64,000 nucleotides of DNA from Mauremys mutica (lineage: Eukaryota; Chordata; Testudines; Geoemydidae): NCBI RefSeq assembly GCF_020497125.1, contig NC_059094.1, positions 5,621,733 through 5,685,732 on the forward strand, written 5' to 3'. Within the stretch, counting starts at the first letter, position 1, and each line of letters opens with the position of its first letter. Shown one piece after another: positions 32,162-43,876 of this stretch. The position numbers and the translations under genes were made by a program. The notes beneath the pieces are model-generated. The model did no database searches. It was not told where the DNA came from and saw only the letters and a list, made by a program, of their open reading frames with translations.

Positions 32162-34485
32162 CATGGGCGCCAACTTATATGGGCTCCTGGGGCTTTAGCC
32201 CCAGGAATATTCACAGTCAGGGGCTCTGCTCCAGCAATATTTGGAGCTAGGTTTCTCCCCTGCTCTGGGTGACTGGGAATCAGAGGGCTCTGCGCTGCCC
32301 GCTGCGGCAGGGAGCCCAGAGCCTTTTAAATCCCAGCCGCGGCCGGGAGTCAGAGGGCTCTGGGCTGCCGGCAACCGCGGGGAGCCCAGAGCCCTTTAAA
32401 TCTCAGCCGTGGATCCAGAGTATGAGACAGGATGAAAACCTGGGGAAAAGATGCTCCCCGGTTTTTGGTAAAACATTTTAACAGTGAATCACACAAGGCA
32501 GTGCTCATGGTCTACCCAAAATTCATGAATGTCAGTGCTTCTACTGAGACACTATTGAAATGCCAAAACAGGAACCTGTCAATATCAAGAGAAGTTGAAG
32601 CTGAGAAAAAATGTAATATATCAATGTTCCTTGATGTAACAAAAGTTCTAGCTCATCAACAGCTTGCTTTTTGGGGTTCCAATGTGAGACAAAGGGGAAT
32701 TTTCATCGACGAGCCAAACTGATCTCCAAATAGAATCTCCATCTCAGGGCATGGCTGAAAAATCATTATGGACTCTCTCATAAAGCAGAAGTGTCAGAAT
32801 GAATTCATCAAGATTCTTGCAGATGGTGCCAAGAACACAATCTGGGAAGACTCGAACAAATGCAAGTCCCTTGGCATCTTTGCTGACACGATACCTGATG
32901 TCAGCCATGCTGAACAGTTAGTTGTGGGCATGAGATATGTCAACAGTAAAGGCGTTGCCGAAGAAAGAACAATAGCTGTTGTTAAAGCAAAGTCAATAAA
33001 GTGTAAAAACTTAGCAGCCAAAATTGTGAAATACATCTATGCCTTAAGACTGGATGTAAACTATATTGTCTTTCTATCATGTGATTTTGCCAGCACCATG
33101 TCTGGATGGTTTGAAGGAGTGCAAACTTCTATGAGCTCAATGCTAGGTTGGAAGATTCTATATTTCCAATGCTTGGGCCATTAAGAAAATAATATAGTAA
33201 AGCATACTTGCAAAGCTAATGCCATCATAAGAAATGTGTTTGGGACTTTTACAAGCATTTACAACTTCGTTACCAGTGGAACAAAGTGTTATGTACTTTA
33301 CAAAGGTGCACTGGAAATGGTAGAGGGGAAACTTCATGTTAAAAGGTTTTTGGAAACATGCTGGTGTGCTAGGAAAGAATTGCTGCAGACTACCTGGAGC
33401 ACTCAATCATATTTCTCATGATTCTACAGCATGACTCAGAAATGAGAGCTGAAGCTGGAAGCCTCTTTGCCCCCATTCATTGTTTCAGTTTCATTTTTGT
33501 TCTGAGATTCATGAGACCTTGGCACAAAAAATCAAATGCTTTAATAATATCTTCACTGAGGACTTTGACATTGTTATAACTAATTGACTGATGTACATCA
33601 CATTACGTCTGAGCCAAATAACATGGAACAAGATATCTGCTACAGTAAAGACAGTACTGTTATTGATTATTTGCAAGACGATGGCTCTGAGGAATATGAC
33701 CCTGAGCAAGAGCTTGAAATAAGTCATTGAACGTGACACGCCCTTGCTCGGTTTCGAGACCCTAGCAATGCATTCCATAGACAGCCATCATTTGAAGAGT
33801 TCTACAGATCTGAAGTCCATAAAACACTTGCAGTTACGGTGCAGGAAATATATCTGGCTTATAAGGAGATGAAATAAAAGATCCTGCTGGTTATCACATG
33901 CTTGGAAGACCTTGACGCAACAAAATGCAAAAGCTTCACTCAGGCTTTTCCTTTTTGCAAAGTGCAACCTGAACAGTTGGGGATAGAACTGACTTTGTTC
34001 AAAGCTGATGTTGAAAAGAATTTTGGAACAAGTTTATATATTGGTTTTGATGTACTAATCAGACATACATCTGGGATCAAAAAGGGCTCCTGAACTTGTG
34101 GACTGTATTTAAAATGACAAAGACAGTCTCTGTAACATCTACAAAAGGAGAATGAATCTTTAGCAGGATGAAACTGGTCAAAATGGTGCTACTCTGGGTG
34201 ATGACTAGTTGGACTTCTTCCTTGTGAAATGAACATAGTCGACTCCCTGGACACTGAGAAAATCGCCAGAATGTGGAGTGCAATCTAATCATGGAAATTT
34301 TCCCTTGATTAACAGTTTATTAATCAATACATTTCAAGTAATTATTACTTGCTTGTTTTGTCACTTCTTCGTAGACTGCAGAATTGCTGTTTTAGTTAGC
34401 TCACAAAGCTGATACTATTCAGTAAAAGTTCAGGAAACTTTTTACACTCCACCCCCACTTCTTGAGACCCTGAGCGGTGCCCCTG
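32162..34485 (+). mobile_element. Decayed autonomous hAT transposon
   Basis: Proposed ends are CATGGGCGCC on the left and, inverted, CAGGGGCACC on the right (8 of 10 identical). The 8-bp flanks 'ctcaccag' and 'gccacctt' share only the central four bases, so the boundaries are tentative. An internal duplication of 'gagtcagagggctctg...' (32,278 and 32,348) lies upstream of the transposase remnant. Confidence 0.6.
32432..34280 (+). pseudogene. hAT transposase remnant (ZMYM1-like/DUF4371 type)
   Basis: The pieces appear in transposase order. A zinc-finger-like edge (VKHFNSESHKA) is followed by VLAHQQLAFWG (32,641-32,675). Frame 32,768-33,184 has QNEFIKILADGAK, GIFADTIPDVSHAEQLV (first catalytic Asp of the RNase-H-like fold) and VFLSCDFASTMSGWFEGVQ (second Asp region). 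Frame 33,236-33,421 has VFGTFTSIYNFV and RFLETCWCARKELL (the RW-type motif with Arg lost). At 34,098-34,220 the C-terminal dimerisation block is recognisable (LWTVFKMTKTVSVTST, then a stop inside the normally invariant Glu-Arg-Ser-Phe region). Multiple stops and shifts make it dead. Confidence 0.8.
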
Positions 34486-34779
34486 GCCACCTTGCAAGGG
34501 GTTGGAGGCCAAATCCTTTACAGGCATGTTAGAGTAATGCTACTTTGAGCTTTTCTATGCCTGTCATCTGAGCACCTCAATGCATTGCGCAATGCCTCTG
34601 AATTAAACCACAGACCACAGCTGGGAGAGAAATATACTGATCTCCCATTGTACTGATGGAAAAAAAGGCCCAGAGACTGGCTGTCCAGTGAGTCTCAAAT
34701 AGAGGAATAGAAGCAGGTCGCAATACTTCCAGGGGAGCAGCTAGGGTGTGAGGGAGGGAGTGACTGCTGCTTGCTGGCT
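34486..34779. other. Unassigned short stretch
   Basis: 'Gcatgttagagtaatgctac' and neighbouring sequence show no recognised feature. Confidence 0.35.
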
Positions 34780-35038
34780 AGAAGGGGAGATTGGGATTCT
34801 TGAGTTGTCTGCCACTGACTTGTTGTAGGACCTTGAGCAACTCACTTTCTGGCTTTGTGCCTCAGTTTCCCCATTTGTAAAATAATGAATAATTGTCTCA
34901 TTGTTACCTAGTACTCCCTGCCTGTTTGGCGCATAGACCATCTCTTTCTTCTGTGTGTGAGCAGCACCTAGTACAGTGGGGCCCTGATGTATGACTGAGG
35001 CCCATAGGTGCCCCTGCAATATGACTAATAAACAGTGT
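34780..35038 (+). mobile_element. MIR-like SINE with long 3' tail
   Basis: 'Gaccttgagcaactcacttt', 'tgtgcctcagtttccccatt' and 'tgtaaaataatgaataattg' form the core. The tail is 'cagcacctagtacagtgggg' and 'ccctgatgtatgactgaggc', ending in 'aataaac'. Confidence 0.9.
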
Positions 35039-35267
35039 AATTTTGATCCATGGTTCAGGGATGCTGAGAGGCTTCATTAATGTTTGACAAAATTGTTGAG
35101 TTGTTTTTAATAAGTAGCTGGGGTAGCTGCCAGAATGAGACCTGTGGAATCAAGGAACAGAATTTGTTCCAGTAATATCAGGGCTTGGCACATTTTGTAT
35201 TGATAGAGATCTCTGTGGCCTGCAGCCTTCGGGAAAGCTTGGCAAATTGGTATTCAAATGTTAAAGG

Positions 35268-35437
35268 AAATTTTCAAAAGCACCTTAGCCCTTAGAAGCC
35301 TAAATCCTATTTTCAAAAGCACCAAAGTTACCTAGGAATCTAAGGGCCCGATTTTTAAAGGTATTTAGGTGCCACGGTCCCATTGAAATAGGGAGTGAGG
35401 TGCCTAAATACCTTTAAAATCTGTTCCTAAGTCTGAG
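35268..35437. mobile_element. One or two short palindromic MITE remnants
   Basis: 'Attttcaaaagcaccttagc' opens the block. A second unit from 35,349 has 'tttttaaaggtatttaggtg' and, inverted, 'gtgcctaaatacctttaaaa'. The inner arms are 18-20 bp. No TSD was identified. Confidence 0.55.
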
Positions 35438-36416
35438 TGACTTTCCGTGGGTATAGACAGTGAGCCCTCTTGTGCAGAATGGATTGTATTCTGGTATCAC
35501 TGCAATGTGCTTCCTTGGCTGCGAGCCACCTTCCCCACCTTCTGAATGATCTTGTCTCCTCTTTCCTCGGCAGGGAATGAGTGGTGTATATGAAAAGCTC
35601 TCAGAGCTGCTCCTTTGTACTGTTGGTAGGCTAATGTTTAGAGCTGGGGACTAGAAACCATGCCTGTGGGATTCTGTTCTTTCCTAACATGATCCGGTGG
35701 CTGGAAGCTGAAATTAGTGAAGTTCAAAATGGAAAAAAAGACACATTTTTAACAGTGATGGCAATTAACACTGGAACAGCTGACCGGGGTATTGGTAATG
35801 GTGGATTCCCCATTTCTGGGAGGCTTGACATGAAGATAGGCTGTCGTTCTGAGATACACAGTCTGGGTCAACCACCAGCTGTTGGGCCCAACGCAGAAAT
35901 GTTCCATGGCCTGTGTTATAATAGCTCTTTCTGAACTTAAAATCTCTGAACACTCATGCTTCACAATCAGGATATAAATTAGTTGTTCACTGGTATGAGG
36001 AAGGAAAACTTCCCGTCTTCTACCTGCTCCAAAACATACAACATTTCACAACTGGGTATGTGCAATATTCAGGATTTTCCCCTTCCTCTGAAGCCTCAGA
36101 TACTGGCCGCTGACGGATGCTGGTCTAGACGGTTTGATGGTCAGATCCTGTACGGCAAATCCTACCGTGCACTCAGATGAGCCTCTTCACTGGGTACAGA
36201 TGTACATGCTATTTGGTGAGGGAATAAATCGGATGCAACCTCATGAGAACCAGATAAATTGGTACCCAGATTCCCTCCTGGTTTGGGGTTTGGATCCAGC
36301 TGACATAGGTTTGCAAAACCAGAAGCCTCAGCCCCCCACCCCACCCCAATTCTCCCCATCAGTTAAGGCTGCTTAAGCCAGAACAGCCCACTACATCCAT
36401 CAACACACCGCACCCC
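35438..36416. other. Unassigned 1-kb stretch
   Basis: No recognised gene or repeat. The ORFs are short. Confidence 0.35.
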
Positions 36417-36438
36417 AACACGCACACACGCATACATG

Positions 36439-36468
<30 letters not shown>
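36417..36468 (+). repeat. (CA)n microsatellite
   Basis: An impure 'acacgcacacacgcatacat' leader is followed by an uninterrupted CA run of about 15 units. Confidence 0.95.
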
Positions 36469-36469
<1 letters not shown>

Positions 36470-38702
36470 AAAAGCAAAAAATGTCCAGCTGAGACTCTTT
36501 CCAACACATCACATTTATGCTTCACTAACAGATTCTGACTCTCTATAATTCCTTTATGCCTCCAACATACACAGAAACTCAACACAAATATCATCATCAC
36601 ATTGTAGCACAAAAGCTTCTCTCTGACCTCAGAAAAATGAAAACAAAGGTCCGCTGGGCTTCTGCGTCCCAGTGAACTGAGGGATGTGTTGTTGTTGTGT
36701 TTCCCATGGTGAAGTATGAGGTCAGAGTTCAGGGTTTGTATGACGGCTTTATGCTATCACCCTCACAGCATCAGTCAAAGAACTGGAAATCACATTGTGA
36801 TGCACAGCCTGAACTCTGATCTGTTGATTTGTTATTTCATTATATAGCACATTACAAAGGCTTTTATGTAACAGTTTACCTTTCCATAATGTTTGGGTAC
36901 CAATTTGTTTGGTACAGTGTATCAAGCCTTGGTGTAAATAAACAGCAGATAAGTAATGATGAGTATGTGCAAAACTTTACATTCCTTCTCTATCTGGCAT
37001 ATGACATGCAAAGATGCTAAGATTGTAATTTTAAGAAAGAATCATCATTACATTATTAAACACTGTAGCACTGCAAGGCCAGAGTTAAGGTGATGTATTG
37101 CATTGTGCTTTCAGTCCTTTGAGATGTGCTCCTAAGGCACTATTATTGTTGGAGGGAAAATTAGGGCATTTGGTGTGGTGTGGTCATGATGGCAGAGGGT
37201 AACGCTTGGAGAATGGCGTTGGAGGACGGCAGCATGTAGCGTACAGGCACAGCATGCCCAGCTAGCATGAGTATCAATAGCAGTGTAGATGGTGAGGCGC
37301 TGGTTAGGGGAGTACAATACGGACATGCCAGATCCTTATGGCATATACCCTACACAACAATCCACTCACCCAAGCAGTGTCTCCCACGTCCTGCTGCGGC
37401 CCCCCACAAGAGCCTTTCACTGTCACGTGTAGCAACGCACCACAGTGTGGCTGCAGCCTGCTTTTCACTGCGGCGTGTAACTACGCATACACCCCACACG
37501 ATGCCACAAGGGTAGGCGTGGCCTTAGAGTTTCTGCATTTGTGAGGCAATCCACTCCGGCAATCTTAACTCAAAGTTATCAAACTTCCCCACGTGGGAGT
37601 GTAAATAAAACTCTAGAGCTCTGGGGGAGAAAAACGGGAGCATTAGTCAGCACCACTCCGACGTGGGGGGCGGGGGGGCATACAGAAGGAATCCGGACAC
37701 CGTCTCCTCCAGAGAGGGTGGAAAATGCACTGTACAAAATATTTTCACAGAGCAGGAAAGCGCTGCATTCTTTGCATGACAATGGTGTTGTGTCAGCATC
37801 TGAGATCACAACCCTGACTCAGTTCAGTGCTGGGGGGGGGCGGGGAGGGCATAGCAGGTTGCGGGGGGGAGGGGCTGATTGTAGATCAGGGTCTGTGCTG
37901 CTAACTGTACAATGCTCTCAGACGTTCCAAAGAAAACACAAGGTCATTGTTTTATTTTTCTGGAAAGAAACTGTTCCTCATGGACAGCCCGGCCATGTAA
38001 ATACTGCCCCTGAGTCACATGCATGCAGCGTGAGCACAGTGGGCTTGCGTTCCCTGGCACAGATGGACACTTTGCCTGCAACAGCCTCTGAGGCACCTGG
38101 CAGAACAGCATTCAGTTGCTTTATGCCATGTGCTTCCCACAGCTCTGCCTGATGCCGAACTGGGCAGCATCTGATCCCAGTTGTTGGCACATCTCTGATA
38201 TTAAGAGACAGCAAGGGACAGATTGCACCTAACCTTGCATCTGGGGAGGGGGATGTAAGGAGCCTTCCCTCCCCCCTTGGTATCCGCATGGAAGATACAG
38301 GTACCACTTCAGACTGGGCACTCTTCTGATTGTCTTCTGCTATCACCCCTGACGCCCTTTGCATCAGCCTGCCATGTTGGCTAGATATGCAGGAGACATC
38401 ATGTTGCACTTTCTTAGGGGATGGTGGTCATGCTCTCCATGTGCGCTGGGAGGCATTGTGCTCCCAGAGCTCCTCCCAGAACAGTGCTTTCCTGTGCTGC
38501 CACCAACGCAGGGTTGGGTCTGCAAGGCACAATCTGGCCCTAAACCTGGGCTCCTATGACTTATAGTAAATAGGACGGGTCTTTTATTGACACCCTGGCA
38601 CTGACAAGGGACAGAATGCAAGTGAACAGGCCCGTGGCTCTGTACAGAAACCTTCTATTTGTACTTTGGGGCAGAGGCTGCATCTCCATCTATGTTTGGA
38701 AA
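36469..38702. other. Unassigned 2.2-kb stretch
   Basis: No recognised repeat. The 203-residue plus-strand ORF (37,541-38,152) lacks domains, overlaps minus-strand ORFs and starts in a region rich in G homopolymers. I do not call it. Confidence 0.4.
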
Positions 38703-38710
38703 GCCTAGCA

Positions 38711-39095
38711 CAGGGGCTCTCAACCCTTCCAGACTGCTTCAGGAGGCTGATTGTCTGGCCTGCCCCCAAGTTTCACCTCACTTAAAAACGACTTGCTTAC
38801 AAAATCGGACATAAAAATACAAAGTGTCCCAGCCACACTGTGACTGAACAATTGCTGACTTTCTCATTTTTACCATATAATTATAAACTAAATCAATTAG
38901 AATGTAAATATTGTACTTACATGTTAGTGTATAGTATATGGAACCGTATAAACAAGTCATTGTCTGCATGAATTTTTAGTTTGTACCGACTTTGCTGGTG
39001 CTTTTTATGGAGCCTGTTGTAAAAGTAGGCAAATCTCTAGATGAGTTGATGTACCCCCTGGAAGACTTCTGAGAAACCCTGGTTGAGAACCACTG
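38711..39095. mobile_element. Non-autonomous hAT element with perfect TSD, 385 bp
   Basis: Ends CAGGGGCTCTCAACC on the left and GGTTGAGAACCACTG on the right form inverted repeats of about 15 bp (two mismatches). The 8-bp duplication GCCTAGCA is perfect (38,703-38,710 and 39,096-39,103). The interior is AT-rich and has no transposase. Confidence 0.95.
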
Positions 39096-39151
39096 GCCTA
39101 GCACATCTTAGCAACTAGCATAATAATATGTTTCTGGTCCAAAGAGTTTGG

Positions 39152-39262
39152 CCAGGATTTTCAAAAATAATAAGATCACTAAGTCCATGTTTAGACACCT
39201 AAATATTCACTGTGATGGGATTTGTTGGGTGGGTTGCACTTTTGAAAATCCGGTCTCTTCAA
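39152..39262. mobile_element. Short MITE with inverted ends
   Basis: 'Gccaggattttcaaaaataa' on the left and 'cttttgaaaatccggtctc' on the right are imperfect inverted ends around a 110-bp unit that includes 'tagacacctaaata'. Confidence 0.6.
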
Positions 39263-39307
39263 TCTGTCTCAGGTTAGGTACCCCCAGAGCTGAAGCACCC
39301 AAAGTCA

Positions 39308-39413
39308 CTAGTCACTTTTGGATGTTTTCCTAAAAGATCTGCCCTAGGAATTATTTGGAGGAAGTTCTCTGGCCTGTGATACAGGAGGCCAGGCTAGATG
39401 ATCACAATGGTCC
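39308..39413 (+). mobile_element. CR1 3' end, left part, split by an LTR
   Basis: 'Ggatgttttcctaaaagatc', 'aggaattatttggaggaagt' and 'aggctagatgatcacaatgg' are the C-terminal and 3' UTR parts of an old CR1. It resumes at 41,302 ('cttctggccatggaatctgt'). The 5-bp GGTCC is duplicated on both sides of the LTR. Confidence 0.85.
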
Positions 39414-40103
39414 TGTGACGGGTTGGATCACAGAAACCCCCTTGAGGCTGCCAACTCATGTGCCAAGACTACTTCTGCCAGTGCTTTCCCTGTCAGCTTG
39501 GGACTCCTACACCCTGTCTTGTTGAGCCAGACACGCCTGTCTGCTCCAACACAGACCCAGGGTCTGAACCACGTGCCCCAAAGCTTCAGACTTAACTGAA
39601 AGCAACTTAAGAAGTGTTCCTGTCTTTAACACTCAGATGCCCAGCTCCCAATGGGGTCCAAACCCCAAATAAATCCGTTTTACCCTGTATAAAGCTTATA
39701 CAGGGTAAACTCATAAACTGTTCACCCTCTATAACACTGATAGAGAGATATGCACAGCTGTTTGCTCCTCCCCAGGTATTAATACAGACTCTGGGTTAAT
39801 TAATAAGTAAAAAGTGATTTTATTAAATACAGAAAGTAGGATTTAAGTGGTTCCAAGTAGTAATAGACAGAACAAAGTGAATTACCAAGCAAAATAAAAT
39901 AGAACACGCAAGTCTATGTCCAATACAATAAGAAAACTGAATACAGATAAAAACCTCACCCTCAGAGGAATTCCAGTAAGCTTCCTTTTACAGACTAGTC
40001 TCCTTCTAGTCTGGGTTCAGCAATCACTCACACCTCCCGTAGTTACTGTCCTTTGTTCCAGTTTCTTTCAGGTATCCTTCGGGGGTGGAGAGGCTATCTC
40101 TTT

Positions 40104-40190
40104 ACATAAGAACATAAGAATGGCCATACTGGCTCAGACCAAAGGTCCATCTAGCCCAGTATCCTGTCTACCGACAGTGGCCAATGCCAG
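40104..40190 (-). mobile_element. CR1 3' tail, minus strand, inside the LTR
   Basis: 'Acataagaacataagaatgg' and 'ccatactggctcagaccaaa' are the reverse complement of a CR1 family with an ACATAAGA-type terminus, different from the ATTCTATG-type copies. Only about 87 bp are present. It lies just downstream of the LTR TATA region. Confidence 0.8.
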
Positions 40191-40221
40191 TTGAAGACAA
40201 AATGGAGGGGTCTCCCAGGGG

Positions 40222-40230
40222 TTTAAATAG
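40222..40230 (-). promoter_or_regulatory. TATA-like box of the solo LTR
   Basis: The minus strand reads 'ctatttaaa' about 30 bp upstream of the CR1 insertion, in the position expected for the U3/R boundary. It is inferred from sequence only. Confidence 0.35.
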
Positions 40231-40454
40231 ACTTTCTCTGTGGGTGGAGACCCCCTCCTCTCTCCTATGCAAAGTCCAGCTCCAAGATGGAGTTTTGGAG
40301 TCACATGGGCAAGTCACATGTCCATACATGACTCAGTTTTTACAGGCAGCAGCCATTGTTTACATGCTACCCTGAACATCCTCAGGTAGACTTCTTATGT
40401 GGATTGGAGCCTTTCAAGATTCATTGTCCTTTAAGTGTTTCTTGACTTGGCAGT

Positions 40455-41015
40455 TGGGAAATTTAGGCTTGAAATTAGACGAAGGTTTCTAACCATCAGG
40501 GGAGTGAAATTCTGGAACAGCCTACTGAGGGAAACAGTGGGGGCGAAGATTAAGCTTGATAAGTTTATGGAGGGAATGGTTTGATAGGATAACGTGATTT
40601 AGTCAATAGGTCAATAACGTGCGACCACTGGTAATTAGTACCGAGGGTCAATGTTGGGATATTGAAAGTCTTTTTCCTGAGTGTCTGGCTGGAGAGTCTT
40701 GCCCGCATGCTCGGGGTTCAGCTGATCGCCATATTTGGGGTCGGGAAGGAATTTTCCTCCAGAGTAGATTGGCAGTGGCCCTGGAGGTTTTTCGCCTTCC
40801 TCCGCAGCATGGGGCATGGGTCGCTTGCTGGAGGATTATCTGCTACTTGAAGTCTTTAAATCAGGATTTGGGGACTTCAACAGCTGAGTCAAGGGAGAGA
40901 ATTATTTCAGGAGTGGGTGGGTCAGCTTTTGTGGCCTGCATCTTGCGGGAGGTCAGACTAGATGATCATAATGGTCCCTTCTGATCTTAAGTTCTATGAT
41001 TCTATGATTCTATGA
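40455..41015 (+). mobile_element. CR1 3' UTR copy, plus strand, inside the LTR
   Basis: It runs from 'ttgggaaatttaggcttgaa' through 'ggtcgggaaggaattttcct' to 'ggtcagactagatgatcata' and three ATTCTATG-type repeats at the end. Flanks ('aagtgtttcttgac' and 'gggcacttaatt') are LTR sequence. It is a 5'-truncated insertion of another CR1 subfamily with a long 3' UTR. Confidence 0.9.
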
Positions 41016-41296
41016 CTGGGCACTTAATTTGCACATTCCTTTCTCAAGAAGCTGACCAAATGCTACACTAAAGCTACTTAGAAATCAAGCAAGTAGACAG
41101 CCAATATTCATAACTTCGAATACAACAATGACACATGCCTACAAACAGGATGAATATATTCAGTAGATCATAACCTTTACATAGATATGTTACATGGCAT
41201 ATGTAGCATAAAACATTTTCCAGTTACATCATATATACATTCATAAGCATATTCCCATGAAGCCTTATGGGGTGCAACGTCACGCACAATGTCACA

Positions 41297-41328
41297 GGTC
41301 CCTTCTGGCCATGGAATCTGTGAAAATC
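41297..41328 (+). mobile_element. CR1 3' end, right part
   Basis: GGTCC plus 'cttctggccatggaatctgt' completes the CR1 tail broken at 39,413. Confidence 0.8.
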
Positions 41329-41930
41329 TAGCCCATCATACTTGGAACACGGAAGCAACATCAAGGTGCAATGCAGACTGGAAAGGTGAAGGCTTTTGAA
41401 GATGGGCTTTGAAGATGGTAAGATGGATAAATGGGCGTAATTTTACAACATACATGGAGGAGATTTCTTTAGAATGTGTCTGCATGTAGCAGCTTTCACC
41501 CCAATGCGTATCACGGACCATCTAGACAGTCTCCACCAGAATGTGCAATGCTCTGCAGCTGGAGGAAGGGGGAATGTGGCTGAGACTAGGTGACAAACAA
41601 ATACTATGTAGGATCTTCAGTGTCAATGCAGAGCAGACAGAGCCTCACATTTTAAAGTATCCGCTGTATGAGTAGCACAGTAACCTGCACGCACCTCAGT
41701 TTATCTCCTCGGGAAAGATGAAAGACGGAGGGGGCACCACTGAAAAGTGAGCCTACAATTCAATGGAGGCGAACTATGGCATTGTTCAGATCTCTAAGCC
41801 ACACCTGCCTGCCAAGAGGTGTGACTGTGAGTACAGATCACAGAACCCCAGAGAACTGCACTACCGATGGTACAGCCACTCTGAGCTCTGTGATCTTAAA
41901 GGGCCCCCCACGGTTATGTGATCTTGCTGA
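41329..41930. other. Unassigned stretch
   Basis: No recognised gene or repeat between the CR1 tail and the next CR1. Confidence 0.4.
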
Positions 41931-43770
41931 TCTTAAACACAAAAAAAGAAGCTTACAAGAAGTGGAAGATTGGACAAATGACCAGGGAGGAGTATAAAAA
42001 TATTGCTCAGGCATGCAGGAGTGAAATCAGGAAGGCCAAATCACACTTGGAGTTGCAGCAAGCAAGGGATGTTAAGAGTAACAAGAAGGGTTTCTACAGG
42101 TATGTTAGCAACAAGAAGAAGGTCAGGGAAAGTGTGGACCCCTTACTGAATGAGGGAGACAACCTAGTGACAGAGGATGTGGAAAAAGCTAATGTTCTCA
42201 ATGCTTTTTTTGCCTCTGTCTTCATGAACAAGGTCAGCTACCAGACTGCTGCACTTGGCAGCACAGCATGGGGAGGAGGTGACCATCCCTCTGTGGAGAA
42301 AGAAGTGGTTCAGGACTATTGAGAAAAGCTGGATGAGTGCAAGTCAATGGGGCCGGATGCGCTGCATCTGAGAGTGCTAAAGGAGTTGGCAGATGTGATT
42401 GCAGAGCCATTGGCCATTATATTTGAAAACTCATGGTGAGCGGGGGAGGTCCTGGATGACTGGAAAAAGGCTAATGTAGTGCCCATCTTTAAAAAAGGGG
42501 AAAAGGAGGATCCAGGGAACTACAGGCCAGTCAGCCTCACCTCAGTCCCTGGAAAAATCATGGAGCAGGTCCTCAAGGAATCGATTCTGAAGCACTTAGA
42601 GGAGAGGAAATTGATCAGGAACAGTCAGCATGGATTCACCAAGGGCAAGTCATGCCTGACTAACCTAATTGCCTTCTATGAGGAGATAACTGGCTCTGAG
42701 GATGAGGGGAAAGCAGTGGACATGTTATTCCTTGACTTTAGCAAAGTTTTTGACACGGTGTCCCACAGTATTCTTGCCATCAAGTTAAAAAAATATGGGC
42801 TGGATGAATGGACTATAAGGTGGATAGAAAGCTGGCTAGATCATCAGGTAGTGATCAATGGCTCCATGTCTAGTTGCCAACTGGTATCAAGCAGAGTGCC
42901 CCAAGGGTCGGCCCTGGGGCCAGTTTTGTTCAATATCTTCATTAATGATCTGGAGCATGGCGTGGATTGCACCCTCAGCAAGTTTGCAGATGACACTAAA
43001 CTGGGAGGAGTGGTAGATATGCTGGAGCGTAGGGATAGGATACAGAGGGACCTAGACAAATTAGAGGATTGGGCCAAAAGAAATCTGGTGAGGTTCAACA
43101 AGGACAAGTGCAGAGTCCTGTACTTAGGACAGAAGAATCCCATGCTCTGCTACAGACTAGGGACCGAATGGCTAAGCAGCAGTTCTGCAGAAAAGGACCT
43201 AGGGGTTACAGTGGATGAGAAGCTGGATATGAGTCAACAGTGTGCCCTTGTTGCCAAGAAGGTTAACGGCATTTGGGGCTGTATAAGTAGGAGCACTGCC
43301 AGCAGATCAAGGGACGTGATCGTTCTCTTCTATTCGGCATTGGTGAGGCCTCATCTGGAGTACTGTGTCCAGTTTTGGGCCCCACACTACAAGAAGGATG
43401 TGGAAAAATTGGAAAGAGTCCAGCGGAGGGCAACAAAAATGATTAGAGGACTGGAGCATATGACTTACGAGGAGAGGCTGAGGGAACTGGGATTGTTTAG
43501 TCTGCAGAAGAGAAGAATGAGGGGGGATTTGATAGCTGCTTTCAACTACATGAAAGGGGGTTCCAAAGAGGATGGATCTAGACTGGTCTCAGTGGTAGAA
43601 GATGACAGAACAAGGAGTAATGGTCTCAAGTTGCAGTGGGGGAGGTGTAGGTTGGATATTAGGAAAAACTTTTTCACTAGGAGGGTGGTGAAGCACTAGA
43701 ATGGGTTACCTAGAGAGATGTTGGAATCTCCTTCCTTAGAGGTTTTTAAGGTCAGGCTTGCCAAAGCCCT
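41931..43770 (+). pseudogene. CR1 ORF2 linker and reverse transcriptase with three nonsense codons
   Basis: One frame is kept throughout and is interrupted by TGA at 42,320-42,322, TGA at 42,437-42,439 (where the intact copy has Arg after SW) and TAG at 43,697-43,699 (Trp in HWNG). Order of motifs: [80 protein letters not shown] and FADD. A 9-bp in-frame deletion removes three residues in the WLDGRAQ region (about 42,842). Two of the three stops could come from CpG-type C-to-T change. Confidence 0.9.
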
Positions 43771-43876
43771 GACTGGGACGATTTAGTTGAGGATTGGTCC
43801 TGCTTTGAGGAGGGGGTTGAACTAAATGATCTCCTGAGATCCCTTCCAACCCTGATATTCTATTATTCTATTATTC
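41931..43876 (+). mobile_element. CR1 LINE, 5'-truncated, broken reverse transcriptase
   Basis: It begins in the linker between endonuclease and reverse transcriptase ('cttaaacacaaaaaaagaag', compare 58,017) and ends with 'tattctattattctattatt'-type repeats near 43,876. Its diagnostic 3' bases agree with the copy at 12,869 (same subfamily). Confidence 0.93.

Larger units (their letters stand above)
39414..41296 (-). mobile_element. Solo LTR with 5-bp TSD, containing two CR1 tails
   Basis: The ends TGTGAC...GTCACA are inverted, and GGTCC flanks both sides (39,409-39,413 and 41,297-41,301). The orientation is minus: a TATA-like 'ctatttaaa' lies on the minus strand at about 40,222-40,230. Removing the nested CR1 pieces leaves an LTR of roughly 1.2 kb. 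No gag or pol is present, so the proviral interior was lost by LTR-LTR recombination or never preserved here. Confidence 0.88.

Noticed and set aside
37541..38152. 203-codon plus-strand ORF
   Set aside because: Composition-driven, with no domain and with conflicting minus-strand ORFs over the same bases.
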